Position numbers and translations under genes: made by a program. Positions 35,550-44,008 of a stretch of 64,000 bases of DNA are shown here, piece by piece. The stretch's first letter is position 1. Every line of letters begins with the position of its first letter. Origin of the DNA: Denitromonas iodatirespirans (GTDB lineage Bacteria > Pseudomonadota > Gammaproteobacteria > Burkholderiales > Rhodocyclaceae); assembly GCF_018524365.1 (NCBI RefSeq), contig NZ_JAEKFT010000001.1, positions 248,001 through 312,000 on the forward strand. The letters run 5' to 3'. Under the pieces are notes generated by a model that saw nothing but the letters and a program-made list of their open reading frames with translations, did no database searches and was not told where the DNA came from.

Positions 35550-36505
35550 TGCGGCGCGAGCTTTCGAGCCGTCTGCAAGGCATGCTTGGGCTGGCGATTG
35601 TCTGCACGACGATCCTGGCCGGATGCGTGACACCACCAGTCAAACCTCAGGTGAGGCTGGTGGATGCTGCAGCCGCCGCGAGGCTGGAGGGGCCATGGGT
35701 CGCAGTGGTCGGGGAGAATCGGCCCTTCCCATTTTTGGGTGAGTACCGCGACAACGGCTCCACCAACGCGTATCAAATGCTCTATCCGGCACCCAACATG
35801 GCAGCCTTCATTGCAGGGGTCGCAACCCACGCGGCACTGCAAAGTGCGGCAAACGATGCACGTGCCACAGCTCAATCCCGACAGTCCGATCGCGTTCTCG
35901 CGCCATATGTAAATGCCATTGGGAAATTGGATACCCATGGTGTTTTCCATGAAGCATTGCGCATGCGCCAATCACAGGCTGAGATTTCCATGTCAGCCGA
36001 CGCTACTTCGGCTTCATCTCTGCAGGTACACCTGGCTGCTCATGCAATCATGGCGCAAAGCCAGCGAGCATTGATTGTTGACCTTGTTGCCAGAATCGAT
36101 CAAATGGCAGGACAGGATGATGAGTTCGCATTCGTCCACAAAGTGCGAGTCATTTCTGACCCGATCCTCGCCGAGGACGACGCAGTTAGCATGTACTGGC
36201 TCGAAAATGACGGCCATCGTTTGAAAACGACAACAGAGAACTTGCTGGCAAAGGCCATCGATCTATTTGTCGCCGATGCCACTCGTCATCTTGCACCAAG
36301 TACTTTGAGTCAGATCTCGGCGCGGTACCGCTTCGGGAACGAGCAGCGAACCGAGCGGGCGGACCTCCTTGCGGAGCCATGCGGCCGACAAATACTACGC
36401 ACCTTGAGGGGCTGGGTATTGTCCGTGCCAGTCTGGCAGTTGCCGGAAAAAAGGGCGTGCCAAGCGCCCGTCCAGTCGAATCTGCCATATTTGCCACCAG
36501 CGTAA
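35546..36505 (+). CDS. Putative lipoprotein, unknown function
   Basis: A 319-residue exported protein translationally coupled to the lipoprotein before it. The signal peptide ends in the lipobox LAGC (about residues 24-27, IVCTTILAGCVTPP). The mature protein is mostly helical, with SQSDRVLAPYVNAIGKLDTH, FHEALRMRQSQAEISMSA and KTTTENLLAKAIDLFVADAT. No domain is recognised. The last 40 residues are irregular and may be a shifted end. Composition is again less GC-rich than the flanking genes. Together the pair looks like an inserted cell-envelope module between the pqq and hyb clusters. Confidence 0.75.
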   Translation: MMRRELSSRLQGMLGLAIVCTTILAGCVTPPVKPQVRLVDAAAAARLEGPWVAVVGENRPFPFLGEYRDNGSTNAYQMLYPAPNMAAFIAGVATHAALQSAANDARATAQSRQSDRVLAPYVNAIGKLDTHGVFHEALRMRQSQAEISMSADATSASSLQVHLAAHAIMAQSQRALIVDLVARIDQMAGQDDEFAFVHKVRVISDPILAEDDAVSMYWLENDGHRLKTTTENLLAKAIDLFVADATRHLAPSTLSQISARYRFGNEQRTERADLLAEPCGRQILRTLRGWVLSVPVWQLPEKRACQAPVQSNLPYLPPA

Positions 36506-36612
36506 CCTGGTCTCGCGCGCGAATACCGGAGCAATCGAAGACGGTCTGTAGGCATCGAATGGTTGATCCCGTGGCCTATGGTGTCTGGCTACGCGGCCCG
36601 TTCCGGCCTCTC

Positions 36613-37134
36613 CTACCGTCCTCCCGACAGCCGCAGGAATTCCCGTCGTCCTCGATCGACCGCCGGTTTCGGGGGCGACTCCGGAGTCTCCGGCGCGGTC
36701 AGCGCGGTGCGGAGAGCGTCGCGCACAACGGCTTCGGCGGTGGCCATGTCCGCCAGCCCGGAAACGCTATTCACGAGGGGAAAGTACTGGAACGCCGGGA
36801 GCAGGCCGTCGCTGCTGTCAGCAATGAACGGCAACGTGCCGACGGGCAGCGCGACCGGGCTGCGGGTACCAGCGGAGACGTCGGCCCACAGCGTGCCACC
36901 GCCGGGCAGGAGCATGAGTTGCACGCACCAGGGGGTGACGAGGCCGCCGAGCCAGTCGCCGTCGATGCGTGCGAAGCGCAGGGCGCGCACTTGCAGGGCG
37001 TCGTTCACGAAGGGCAGGCCTTGCATGGCGGTGCGCCAGACGGTGTCGAAGTGGGCTTGCACGGCGTCTTGCGGCGAGGCGGCCCACGGCGTGGCGACGA
37101 CGGGCGGCGGTGGGGTCCAGGCCGGGATGCGCAT
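36613..37134 (-). CDS. hybE: HybE-family chaperone of the second hydrogenase
   Basis: A 173-residue HybE/HupJ-family assembly protein. It shares the pattern of HoxT (18891-19370): AHFDTVWRTAMQGLPFVNDA, LGGLVTPWCVQLMLLPGGGT and FQYFPLVNSVSGLADMATAE, followed by the RREFLRLSGG tail. It lies eight bases after the HypC-like gene and is the last gene of the hyb operon. In E. coli HybE is a proofreading chaperone for the Hyb Tat-exported pair. No T-run terminator was found downstream. Confidence 0.88.
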   Translation of the reverse strand: MRIPAWTPPPPVVATPWAASPQDAVQAHFDTVWRTAMQGLPFVNDALQVRALRFARIDGDWLGGLVTPWCVQLMLLPGGGTLWADVSAGTRSPVALPVGTLPFIADSSDGLLPAFQYFPLVNSVSGLADMATAEAVVRDALRTALTAPETPESPPKPAVDRGRREFLRLSGGR

Positions 37135-37142
37135 GCGGGCGC

Positions 37143-37424
37143 TCAGGGGCGGGCGTGGCCGGTCAGGTCGGTGAAGTAGCGCTGGGGGTCGTAGTCGCCG
37201 TCGAGCGAGGCGGCGAGCGCTTCGAGGGCTTCTTCGATGAGGGCGAGCTGTTCGGCTTCGACCACTTCCTTGGCGAAGCCGAGTTGCACCAGCACCCAGG
37301 TGTCGACGGGCTGCGGGCCGACGAAGAGCATGTTGACCCGCTCGCGGCGCTCACCGCGGGCGACGATGGCGACGTGACCGCCGGCTTCGAGTTCGACCAC
37401 CTGCATGGGGATGGACAGGCACAT
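37143..37424 (-). CDS. hybG: HypC/HybG-family chaperone of the second hydrogenase
   Basis: A 93-residue HypC-family protein starting MCLSIPMQVVELEAGGHVAI, with the essential Cys2. Further marks are VNMLFVGPQPVDTWVLVQLG and a C-terminal extension ending DPQRYFTDLTG, longer than HypC. It shares its first base with the last base of the protease gene stop (TGATG), so translation is coupled. As the third HypC-like protein in the window it probably serves the Hyb large subunit specifically. Confidence 0.88.
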   Translation of the reverse strand: MCLSIPMQVVELEAGGHVAIVARGERRERVNMLFVGPQPVDTWVLVQLGFAKEVVEAEQLALIEEALEALAASLDGDYDPQRYFTDLTGHARP

Positions 37425-37945
37425 CAGGCGGCCTCGGCGCGGCGTGGTGTGCAGGGCACGCCGGCACTGTGCAGCGCGCTGACGATGGCGGCCTCGGCCT
37501 CGGGCAGCGCGGCGGCGACGGCCTGGGTGAGTGTCATGCCGGTGTCGACGCTGACCGGCTGCACGCCGACCACCACCACCCGGCGCGGCGCGCGGTCGGT
37601 GAAGTGCAGCGTGGCGAGCACGTCGGAGAGGCCGACCTGGTGCGGCGAGAGCTTGGTGCGGAAGAAGGCGGGCACGTCGTCGTCCTGGAGCACCACCACG
37701 CTGGCCGGCGGACGGCCGGTGCGCACGCAGTCGGCAATCACCAGCAGATCGAGATTTTCGAGGTCTTCGAGCATCTCCATGGCGCAGGTGCCGCCGTCGA
37801 GCACGGTGACCCACTCGGGCAGGCGGTAGCCGGCCTCGATGCGCTCAACGAGGCGCACGCCCACGCCTTCGTCCGAGAGGAGGATGTTACCCACGCCGAG
37901 CAGGGCGACTCGGCGCGGGGCATCCGGGCGGGAGGCGGTGTGCAT
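37424..37945 (-). CDS. hybD: Hydrogenase maturation protease for the second hydrogenase
   Basis: A 173-residue endopeptidase of the HybD/HoxM family. Motifs: ALLGVGNILLSDEGVGVRLV with the first metal-binding acid, VLDGGTCAMEMLEDL, VIADCVRTGRPPASVVVL and LSPHQVGLSDVLATLHF with the conserved histidine. It would cut the HybC tail after DPCLACAVH, releasing ILDTEHTEVVTVKAA. It is one base downstream of hybC and overlaps hybG by one base. It is shorter than HoxM (205 residues), lacking that protein's C-terminal extension. Confidence 0.93.
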   Translation of the reverse strand: MHTASRPDAPRRVALLGVGNILLSDEGVGVRLVERIEAGYRLPEWVTVLDGGTCAMEMLEDLENLDLLVIADCVRTGRPPASVVVLQDDDVPAFFRTKLSPHQVGLSDVLATLHFTDRAPRRVVVVGVQPVSVDTGMTLTQAVAAALPEAEAAIVSALHSAGVPCTPRRAEAA

Positions 37946-37946
37946 G

Positions 37947-39659
37947 TCAGGCGGCCTTCACGGTGACCACTTCGGTGTGCTCGGTGTCGAGGATGTGCAC
38001 CGCGCAGGCCAGACAGGGGTCGAAGGAATGCACCGTGCGCAGCACTTCGAGCGGCTGCTCGGGGTCGGCCACCGGGTTGTCGAGCAGGCAGGCTTCGTAC
38101 GCGCCCGGCGCGTCGTGCTCGTTGCGCGGAGCGGCGTTCCAGGTGGTGGGCACCACGCACTGGTAGTTGTCGATCTTGCCGTCCTTGATCACCACCCAGT
38201 GCGAGAGCACGCCGCGCGGCGCTTCGTGAAAGCCCACGCCGCGCTGCTCGCCCTTGGGGAAGGTGGGCGGGTTGAAGGTGGTGAGGTCGCCCTTGCCCAT
38301 GTTGTCGACCAGGCGGTCCCACTGCGCGGCGAGCTCGTCCACCTGCACCGCGCAGGCGACGGCGCGTGCGGCATGGCGGCCGATGGTGGAGTGCATGGCG
38401 TCGAGCCCGACCTTGATGCCGGCAATGGACGAGACGCGCTCGAGCGTGGCGGTGGCGTAGCGCGCGGTCGGTTCGTGGCCGGCGGCGAGGCCGGCGAGCA
38501 CGCGCGCCAGCGGGCCGACCTGCATGGGCTTGCCGTAGAAGGTGGGCGACTTGAGCCAGGAGTATTTGCCCTCGTCCTGGAAGTCGGTGTAGTTCGGGGT
38601 GGTTTCGCCCTCGTAGGGGTGCAGGCTCTTGTCGTTGCCGCCCTTGTAGTCGTACCACGAGTGCTTGACCGCCTCGCTCACGCCGTCGAGGAAGTACTTG
38701 TCGTGGAAGGTGTTGATCGCCTTGAAGGTCGACAGGTCCCCGCCCGCGATATGACCGCCCGGGATGGCGAATGTCTCGCCTTTGCCGTCGAGCGGGATGT
38801 CGGGCACGCACAGGTAGTCGGTGATGCCGCGGCCGACCTGGGTCCACTCGGGGTAGAAGGCGCCGATGGCGGCTACATCCACGAGGTAGACGTTCTTCAC
38901 GAAGTCGTCGAGCTTGCCGATCCACTCCTTCACCGCGAGCAGGCGCTCCATGGTGAGCACCGACTGCGCATCGAGCGCCAGCGGGTTGGCCACACCGCCC
39001 ACCGCCACGTTCTGGATGTGCGGGGACTTCGAACCGAGCACCGACACGATCTTGCTGGCGTAGCGCTGCACTTCGAGCGCCTGCAGATAGTGCGACACGG
39101 CGAGCAGGTTCACCTCGGGCGTGAGCTTCATCGCCGGGTGGCCCCAGTAGCCGTTGGTGAAGATGCCCAGCTGGCCGGTGCCGACGAAACCTGTGAGCCG
39201 CTCCTTGACCTTGGCGAACTCATGCTTCGAGTTACCCGACCAGTTCGACAGGCTCTCGGCGAGGGCGCTGGTCTTGGCCGGGTCGGCCTTGAGGGCGCTG
39301 GTGACGTCCACCCAGTCGAGCGCGGACAGGTGGTAGAAATGCACGATGTGATCGTGGATCGCGTGCGCCAGGATGATCAGGTTGCGGATGCTGTTGGCGT
39401 TGACCGGGATCTCCAGGTTCAGCGCGTTTTCCACCGCGCGCACCGAGGCGATGGCATGCACCGTGGTGCACACCCCGCAGATGCGCTGGGTGATGGCCCA
39501 GGCATCGCGCGGGTCGCGCCCGGTGAGGATGTTCTCCACCCCGCGCCACATCTGGCCCGAGGCCCAGGCCTTGGAGACGCGGCCGTCATTCACTTCCACG
39601 TCGACACGCAGATGGCCTTCGATGCGGGTGACGGGGTCGATGGTGATGCGTTGGCTCAT
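37947..39659 (-). CDS. hybC: Second [NiFe]-hydrogenase large subunit (Hyb type, group 1c-like)
   Basis: A 570-residue catalytic subunit. The nickel-iron ligands are intact: RICGVC near residue 58 and DPCLACAVH near the C-terminus, followed by a 15-residue cleavable tail. [37 protein letters not shown] and GYWGHPAMKLTPE are family marks. It lies 13 bases after hybB with GAGGAG upstream, in the order O-A-B-C typical of Hyb enzymes, which are reversible quinone-linked hydrogenases of the periplasmic face. It is clearly distinct from HupL in sequence, so it is a paralogue from a different subgroup, not a recent duplicate. Confidence 0.96.
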   Translation of the reverse strand: MSQRITIDPVTRIEGHLRVDVEVNDGRVSKAWASGQMWRGVENILTGRDPRDAWAITQRICGVCTTVHAIASVRAVENALNLEIPVNANSIRNLIILAHAIHDHIVHFYHLSALDWVDVTSALKADPAKTSALAESLSNWSGNSKHEFAKVKERLTGFVGTGQLGIFTNGYWGHPAMKLTPEVNLLAVSHYLQALEVQRYASKIVSVLGSKSPHIQNVAVGGVANPLALDAQSVLTMERLLAVKEWIGKLDDFVKNVYLVDVAAIGAFYPEWTQVGRGITDYLCVPDIPLDGKGETFAIPGGHIAGGDLSTFKAINTFHDKYFLDGVSEAVKHSWYDYKGGNDKSLHPYEGETTPNYTDFQDEGKYSWLKSPTFYGKPMQVGPLARVLAGLAAGHEPTARYATATLERVSSIAGIKVGLDAMHSTIGRHAARAVACAVQVDELAAQWDRLVDNMGKGDLTTFNPPTFPKGEQRGVGFHEAPRGVLSHWVVIKDGKIDNYQCVVPTTWNAAPRNEHDAPGAYEACLLDNPVADPEQPLEVLRTVHSFDPCLACAVHILDTEHTEVVTVKAA

Positions 39660-39672
39660 GACTGGGTTCTCC

Positions 39673-40836
39673 TCAATGGGCACCGTGCACCGCGTCTTCG
39701 CGCGGCAGCACCGGGAAGCGGCGGGTAATGACGATGTAGGCAAGAATCTCGATGGCGAACATGCCGAAGGTGACCAGCATCTCGGGCACGGACGGGAAGT
39801 AACTCCAGCCCTCGCCGGTGTCGTAGCCGACCAGGAAGGCGTTGATGCGCAGCAGCACGCCGCCGAGCATCAGCAGCGCGCCGGCCACGAAGAGCCGCGC
39901 CGGGTTGCGCCGCGCGGCCTGGGCGCGCAGCAGCACGAAGGGCGCGACGAAGCAGGCTGTCTCGAGCCAGAACATGGCCGCCTGCACGCTGCCCTCGAAG
40001 GCATAGCCGAGCGCGCCGCGGACGATGAGATCGCCGAAGCGCACCGCCAGGAACACGCCGAGCATGCCGAGCATGATCTTGGAGAGCGGCGTGAGCAGGT
40101 GCATCTCGATCGTGCGCCGGTAGCCGGCCGCCGCCAGGCAGGACTCGAACAGCACCACGGCGTAGCCCATGGTGATGGCCGAGATCAGGAAGATCAGCGG
40201 CAGCACGATGCTCTGCCACAGCGGGTGGATCTGCGTGCCGAAAACCACCAGCAAGGAGCCGAGCGAGCTCTGGTGCATCATCGGCAGTACGGTGCCCAGG
40301 GCGATGAAGAAGAACATCGCCTTGTTCACCTTGCGCCTGGCGTCCTTCATGCCCCACTTCTCGAAGAAAGTCGGCGAGAACTCGATCCACATCACCACGA
40401 TGTAGAGCGAGATGCAGGCGGCCACCTCGAACATCACCGAGTTGGGCGAGGCATAGCCGGGCGCGAGGATGTGCCAGAAGTTCCACCAGCGGCCGAGGTC
40501 GAACAGCACGCCGACGCCGGCCAGCGTGTAGCCGAAGAGGCTGGCCAGCAGCGCCGGGCGCACCAGCGGGTGGTACTCGCCCTTGTTGAAGATGTACACC
40601 AGCATGGCCACCGAGAAGCCGCCGCAGGCGAAGGCCGAGCCGATCACCACGTCGGCCACCACCCAGATGCCCCAGGGGTAGCCGTCGTTGAGATTCGTCA
40701 CTGTCCCCAGGCCATAGACGAAGCGCACGGCGAGGATCGCCAGCGCGGCCAGAATCAGCACGCCGAGCACGAAGGTGACCGGCGACAACAGCCGCCCGCC
40801 GACCGGTGCCGGCGCAGCGTGTGCGTGCTTAGTCAT
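39673..40836 (-). CDS. hybB: HybB, NrfD-family membrane subunit
   Basis: A 387-residue integral membrane protein with about ten hydrophobic segments, of the NrfD/HybB family that exchanges electrons with quinone and may couple this to proton movement. Visible family segments are NLNDGYPWGIWVVADVVIGS, FDLGRWWNFWHILAPGYASP and MHQSSLGSLLVVFGTQIHPL. The start at 40836 has a strong AGGAGG site, with a few hydrophilic residues before the first helix. It overlaps the end of hybA by eight bases. Confidence 0.94.
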   Translation of the reverse strand: MTKHAHAAPAPVGGRLLSPVTFVLGVLILAALAILAVRFVYGLGTVTNLNDGYPWGIWVVADVVIGSAFACGGFSVAMLVYIFNKGEYHPLVRPALLASLFGYTLAGVGVLFDLGRWWNFWHILAPGYASPNSVMFEVAACISLYIVVMWIEFSPTFFEKWGMKDARRKVNKAMFFFIALGTVLPMMHQSSLGSLLVVFGTQIHPLWQSIVLPLIFLISAITMGYAVVLFESCLAAAGYRRTIEMHLLTPLSKIMLGMLGVFLAVRFGDLIVRGALGYAFEGSVQAAMFWLETACFVAPFVLLRAQAARRNPARLFVAGALLMLGGVLLRINAFLVGYDTGEGWSYFPSVPEMLVTFGMFAIEILAYIVITRRFPVLPREDAVHGAH

Positions 40837-41812
40837 GATCGCCTCCTTCGTCGTCATGCTTCACATTGCGCTTGGCCACCCAGGTCATCGCGCCGAGCAC
40901 CGCCAACGGCAGCACCAGGCCGCCGTACAGCGTGTGCTGCAAGGTCTCGGACTGCGAGGAGAACGAGCGCTCGGGCAGCGGCCGGTGGCCGAGTTTGTCG
41001 AATGGCACCGCCGCCAGCTTGAGCATCTGCGTGCCGCCGACTTCTTTCTCGCCGTAGATGTGCTGCACATAGACCGGCGCCGGGCCGTTCCACGACGGCT
41101 GGTCGCCAGTCGTGAGGTTGCCGCGCGGCCAGGTGGTCTCGGCGCCTGGGGTGAGGGCCAGCCGGCGCTTCGCCTCGGCCTTGAGCTCACTGACCTTGCC
41201 GAACAGCGTCGCACCGGTCGGGCACACCTCGGCACAGGCGGCGTACTTGCCCTCGGGCAGGCGATGGCGGCACAGCTCGCACTTGCCGATCTTGCCGGTG
41301 GGCGAGTCGTAGTCGTACTTGGGGATGCCGAACGGGCAGGCCGCCACGCAGTAGCGGCAGCCGATGCAGGCGTCGGGGTCGTAGCCGACGATGCCGGTCA
41401 CCGGGTCCTTGGTCATCGCCGACACCGGGCAGGCCGACACGCAGCTCGGATCCACGCAGTGCAGGCAGGAACTCTTCATGAAGGCGTAGCCGTCCTGCAC
41501 CTGATCCTTGTGCATGCCGCTGCCGTCGACATAGGCCTTGATCACGTTGAAGGTCTTGGCGGTGGTGTCGACCGGCACATCCCAGGCCGCCTCGATCGGC
41601 GTGGCGTAGTCCAGCGGCAGGCCGTTGGCGTCCTTGCAGGCGGCCACGCAGGCCTTGCAGCCGATGCACAGGGTCGAATCGAAGAGCAGGCCCACCGCGT
41701 CGGGTGAGATCTGGGCATTGCCGCGCGCACTGGCGTCGGTGCAGGTGGCGGCGCCCGCCACCGCTGCACTGCCGGCCAGGGCGCGCTTCAGAAAGTCGCG
41801 CCGGCTGGCCAT
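40829..41812 (-). CDS. hybA: HybA, four-cluster ferredoxin-type subunit with Tat signal
   Basis: A 327-residue periplasmic electron-transfer subunit. The N-terminus has a Tat motif (SRRDFLKRALAGSAAVAGAA). The cysteine groups expected for four [4Fe-4S] clusters follow: CIGCKACVAAC, CLHCVDPSCVSACP, CIGCRYCVAACPFG and CELCRHRLPEGKYAACAEVC. A hydrophobic anchor near the C-terminus (GGLVLPLAVLGAMTWVAK) tethers it to the membrane. It links the HybOC dimer to HybB. It follows hybO by one base and overlaps hybB by eight. Confidence 0.95.
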   Translation of the reverse strand: MASRRDFLKRALAGSAAVAGAATCTDASARGNAQISPDAVGLLFDSTLCIGCKACVAACKDANGLPLDYATPIEAAWDVPVDTTAKTFNVIKAYVDGSGMHKDQVQDGYAFMKSSCLHCVDPSCVSACPVSAMTKDPVTGIVGYDPDACIGCRYCVAACPFGIPKYDYDSPTGKIGKCELCRHRLPEGKYAACAEVCPTGATLFGKVSELKAEAKRRLALTPGAETTWPRGNLTTGDQPSWNGPAPVYVQHIYGEKEVGGTQMLKLAAVPFDKLGHRPLPERSFSSQSETLQHTLYGGLVLPLAVLGAMTWVAKRNVKHDDEGGDHD

Positions 41813-41813
41813 G

Positions 41814-42971
41814 TCACACCTCGCTCTTGTCGGTGTTCGCCTCGGCCTCGGCGTGCTGCTTGCCGAGATTGCGCGCCAGCACCGCGCCGGCGCCGGCCGC
41901 CGCGCCGGCCACCCCGGCCAGTACCGCCGCCGAACCCAGCGTGGCGCCCTGCCCCTGCGATTCGTGCAGGCCCGGATACATCGCCGGCGGCTCGACGTTC
42001 TTCACCTTGGCGAGCATGTGGATCGGCTTGGTAAAGCCCACGCCTTCCTCGGTGCAGCCAATACAGGGGTGGCCGCAGCCCACCGGCCAGGTGCCGGCGC
42101 CGGCATCGCCGAACAGCACGGTCGGGCAGTTGGCGTAGGTCTCGGGCCCCTTGCAGCCGAGCTTGTAGAGGCAGTAGCCCTTGCGATGGCCGTCGTCGCC
42201 GAACTGCAGCGCGAAGCGGCCGGCGTCGAAGTGCGCGCGGCGCTCGCAGTTCTCATGCACCAGGCGCGAGTAGGCGAACAGCGGGCGGTTGAGGTGATCG
42301 ACCGGCGGCAGGCTACCGAAGGTGAGGAAGTGCACCACCGTGGCCAGGAAGTTGTAGGGGTTGGGCGGGCAGCCGGGGATGGTGACCACCGGCTTGTCGA
42401 TGATCTTGTTCACCCCCACCGCGCCGGTCGGGTTCGGATCGGTCGAGGGCATGCCGCCCCACGACGCACAGGAGCCGATGGCGATCACCGCCGCGGCATG
42501 CTCGGCGCACTCGCGGGTCAGCTCGATCGCCGTCTTGTTGCCCACCTTGCAATACACCCCGCCGTCGCGCGTCGGAATCGCCCCTTCGACCACCAGCAGG
42601 TACTTGCCCTTGTTGGCCGCCATGGCCGCATTGCGCGCGGCCTCCACCTGGTGGCCGGCGGCGGCGAACAGGGTCTCGTGGTAGTCGAGGGAGATGACGT
42701 CGAGGATCAGCTTTTCGAGCGTGGGGTGCTCGGCGCGCAGCATCGACTCGGTACAGCCGGTGCATTCCTGAAAATGCAGCCAGATCACCGACGGCCTTTT
42801 GGCCGCCTCCATGGCCTGCTGCACCGCCGCCTCGGCGCCCTTGGGCAAGCCCAGCGTGGTGGCCAGCGTGGCGCAGAACTGCATGAAACTGCGCCGGCTC
42901 ATCTCGAGGCGCTTCTCGATCGGGCGCGCCGTCGTGGCGACACCCGCGTGGTCGTTCGAACTGGGAACCAT
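41814..42971 (-). CDS. hybO: Second hydrogenase small subunit, standard (oxygen-sensitive type) clusters
   Basis: A 385-residue small subunit with a Tat signal (MSRRSFMQFCATLATTLGL at about 24-42). The proximal cluster region reads FQECTGCTES and GSCASWGGMPS; both extra cysteines of the oxygen-tolerant class are absent (Gly in each place), unlike HupS. Remaining ligands are in IPGCPPNPYNFL, NCERRAHFDAGRF, LGCKGPETYANCP and GHPCIGCTEEGVGF. A glycine/alanine-rich C-terminal helix (AAVLAGVAGAAAGAGAVLA) would anchor it. The ATG at 42971 has GGGGGAG upstream; a longer in-frame start would place residues before the signal. First gene of hybOABC. Confidence 0.95.
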   Translation of the reverse strand: MVPSSNDHAGVATTARPIEKRLEMSRRSFMQFCATLATTLGLPKGAEAAVQQAMEAAKRPSVIWLHFQECTGCTESMLRAEHPTLEKLILDVISLDYHETLFAAAGHQVEAARNAAMAANKGKYLLVVEGAIPTRDGGVYCKVGNKTAIELTRECAEHAAAVIAIGSCASWGGMPSTDPNPTGAVGVNKIIDKPVVTIPGCPPNPYNFLATVVHFLTFGSLPPVDHLNRPLFAYSRLVHENCERRAHFDAGRFALQFGDDGHRKGYCLYKLGCKGPETYANCPTVLFGDAGAGTWPVGCGHPCIGCTEEGVGFTKPIHMLAKVKNVEPPAMYPGLHESQGQGATLGSAAVLAGVAGAAAGAGAVLARNLGKQHAEAEANTDKSEV

Positions 42972-43026
42972 GTCTCCCCCCTGTGCCAGATGCCGGTGCT
43001 CCGCGGCACCGTTGGGAGGAGTCACT

Positions 43027-43042
43027 ACCAAGAAGCGTGCCA
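43027..43042 (-). promoter_or_regulatory. Candidate sigma-54 promoter of hybOABC
   Basis: On the minus strand the sequence is TGGCACGCTTCTTGGT, matching TGGCACG-N4-TTG of the -24/-12 consensus, with G in place of the final C. It lies about 56 bases before the start codon and shares TGGCA-Y-GCTTCTTG with the hupS element at 29754-29769. The -24 half overlaps a perfect inverted repeat (GTGCCACC/GGTGGCAC, 43037-43057) that could be a regulator site. Confidence 0.65.
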
Positions 43043-43185
43043 CCCGGACGGTGGCACAAAAGTCGTTTTATTTCATTGGCTTGGCTAACGCCGCCGCGCA
43101 GACGGTCGGCCGCGGCCTGAACACCCGGCGGCCGAAAAAGGAAACTTGATTACCAGCCAAATCATCGCTGCGACATCGTTTATTT

Positions 43186-43199
43186 TTGATATATATCAA
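43186..43199. promoter_or_regulatory. Perfect FNR/Anr box upstream of hybO, proximal
   Basis: TTGAT-ATAT-ATCAA is an exact, fully palindromic FNR-type site. It lies 144 bases upstream of the candidate sigma-54 element, in the 317-base spacer between hybO and the exporter gene (42972-43288). The spacer has no other gene. Confidence 0.75.
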
Positions 43200-43271
43200 T
43201 TAGTTGCATAAACACACCGCCTTTCCACATGGAACATCGGACAAAAACCGGAAACCTGACTCCCGGTTTTT

Positions 43272-43285
43272 TTGATACATATCAA
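43272..43285. promoter_or_regulatory. Second perfect FNR/Anr box upstream of hybO, distal
   Basis: TTGAT-ACAT-ATCAA matches the consensus exactly. It is 86 bases from the proximal site and three bases beyond the end of the LysE-type gene at 43289. Two boxes at a spacing of about eight helical turns suggest cooperative or looping control. Confidence 0.72.
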
Positions 43286-43288
43286 TTT

Positions 43289-43903
43289 TCAGCGATTCGA
43301 TGAGGCCGCCAGTGCCGCACCGGCACCGATGAACAGGCCGCCGAACAGTCGGTTCTGCATCCGCTGCACCCGCACACTGGCCAGCCACGGGCGTATCCGG
43401 GCGGCGAGCCCCGCATAGCAGGACATGACCACCACATCCACCGCCACCATGGTCGCGCCGATGATGGTGAACTGCAGCCACTCCGAACCGCCCGGCCGGA
43501 TGAACTGGGGCACCAGCGCGGCGATGAAGACGATGGCCTTGGGGTTGGTGAGATTGACCAGCACGCCCGAGGTGAAGAGCCGTTGCCGGCGCGCCAGCGG
43601 CGCACTGCCGAGCCCGTGCGGAACCGCGCGCCACTTCTGGATGCCCAGCCACACCAGATACAACGCACCGACAACCTTGAGCACCAGAAACGCGGTTGCC
43701 GAAGCGGCAAGCACCGCCCCCAGCCCCGCACCGATGATCGCCAGCTGGATCAGCAAGGCCAGTTGCAGGCCGGCAATGGCGCGCGCCGCCGCGGCAAAGC
43801 CATGCTGCGCGCCCACGCTCAGGGTCATCACCGCACCGGGCCCGGGCGTCAGCGAGATGATGATCGATGCCGCCAGAAAGGCCAGCCAGAGATGTCCATC
43901 CAT
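43289..43903 (-). CDS. LysE/RhtB-family amino-acid exporter
   Basis: A 204-residue membrane protein with six hydrophobic segments. The RhtB pattern is clear: SLTPGPGAVMTLSVGAQHGF near the start and GVLVNLTNPKAIVFIAALVP in the middle. Substrate unknown; family members export amino acids or their derivatives. It is divergent from the GST gene at 44009, with a 105-base spacer. The end lies close to the distal FNR box of hybO; its transcription reads toward hybO. Confidence 0.9.
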   Translation of the reverse strand: MDGHLWLAFLAASIIISLTPGPGAVMTLSVGAQHGFAAAARAIAGLQLALLIQLAIIGAGLGAVLAASATAFLVLKVVGALYLVWLGIQKWRAVPHGLGSAPLARRQRLFTSGVLVNLTNPKAIVFIAALVPQFIRPGGSEWLQFTIIGATMVAVDVVVMSCYAGLAARIRPWLASVRVQRMQNRLFGGLFIGAGAALAASSNR

Positions 43904-44008
43904 GTGTCATGCTCCTCAAGGAAACGACCGGGCCGCCCCGGCGTCCTGGCCCCTTCGGGGGCGCTCAGAATGTGTCATACCATGCCGTCAACACCGCCGG
44001 AGAACAAG

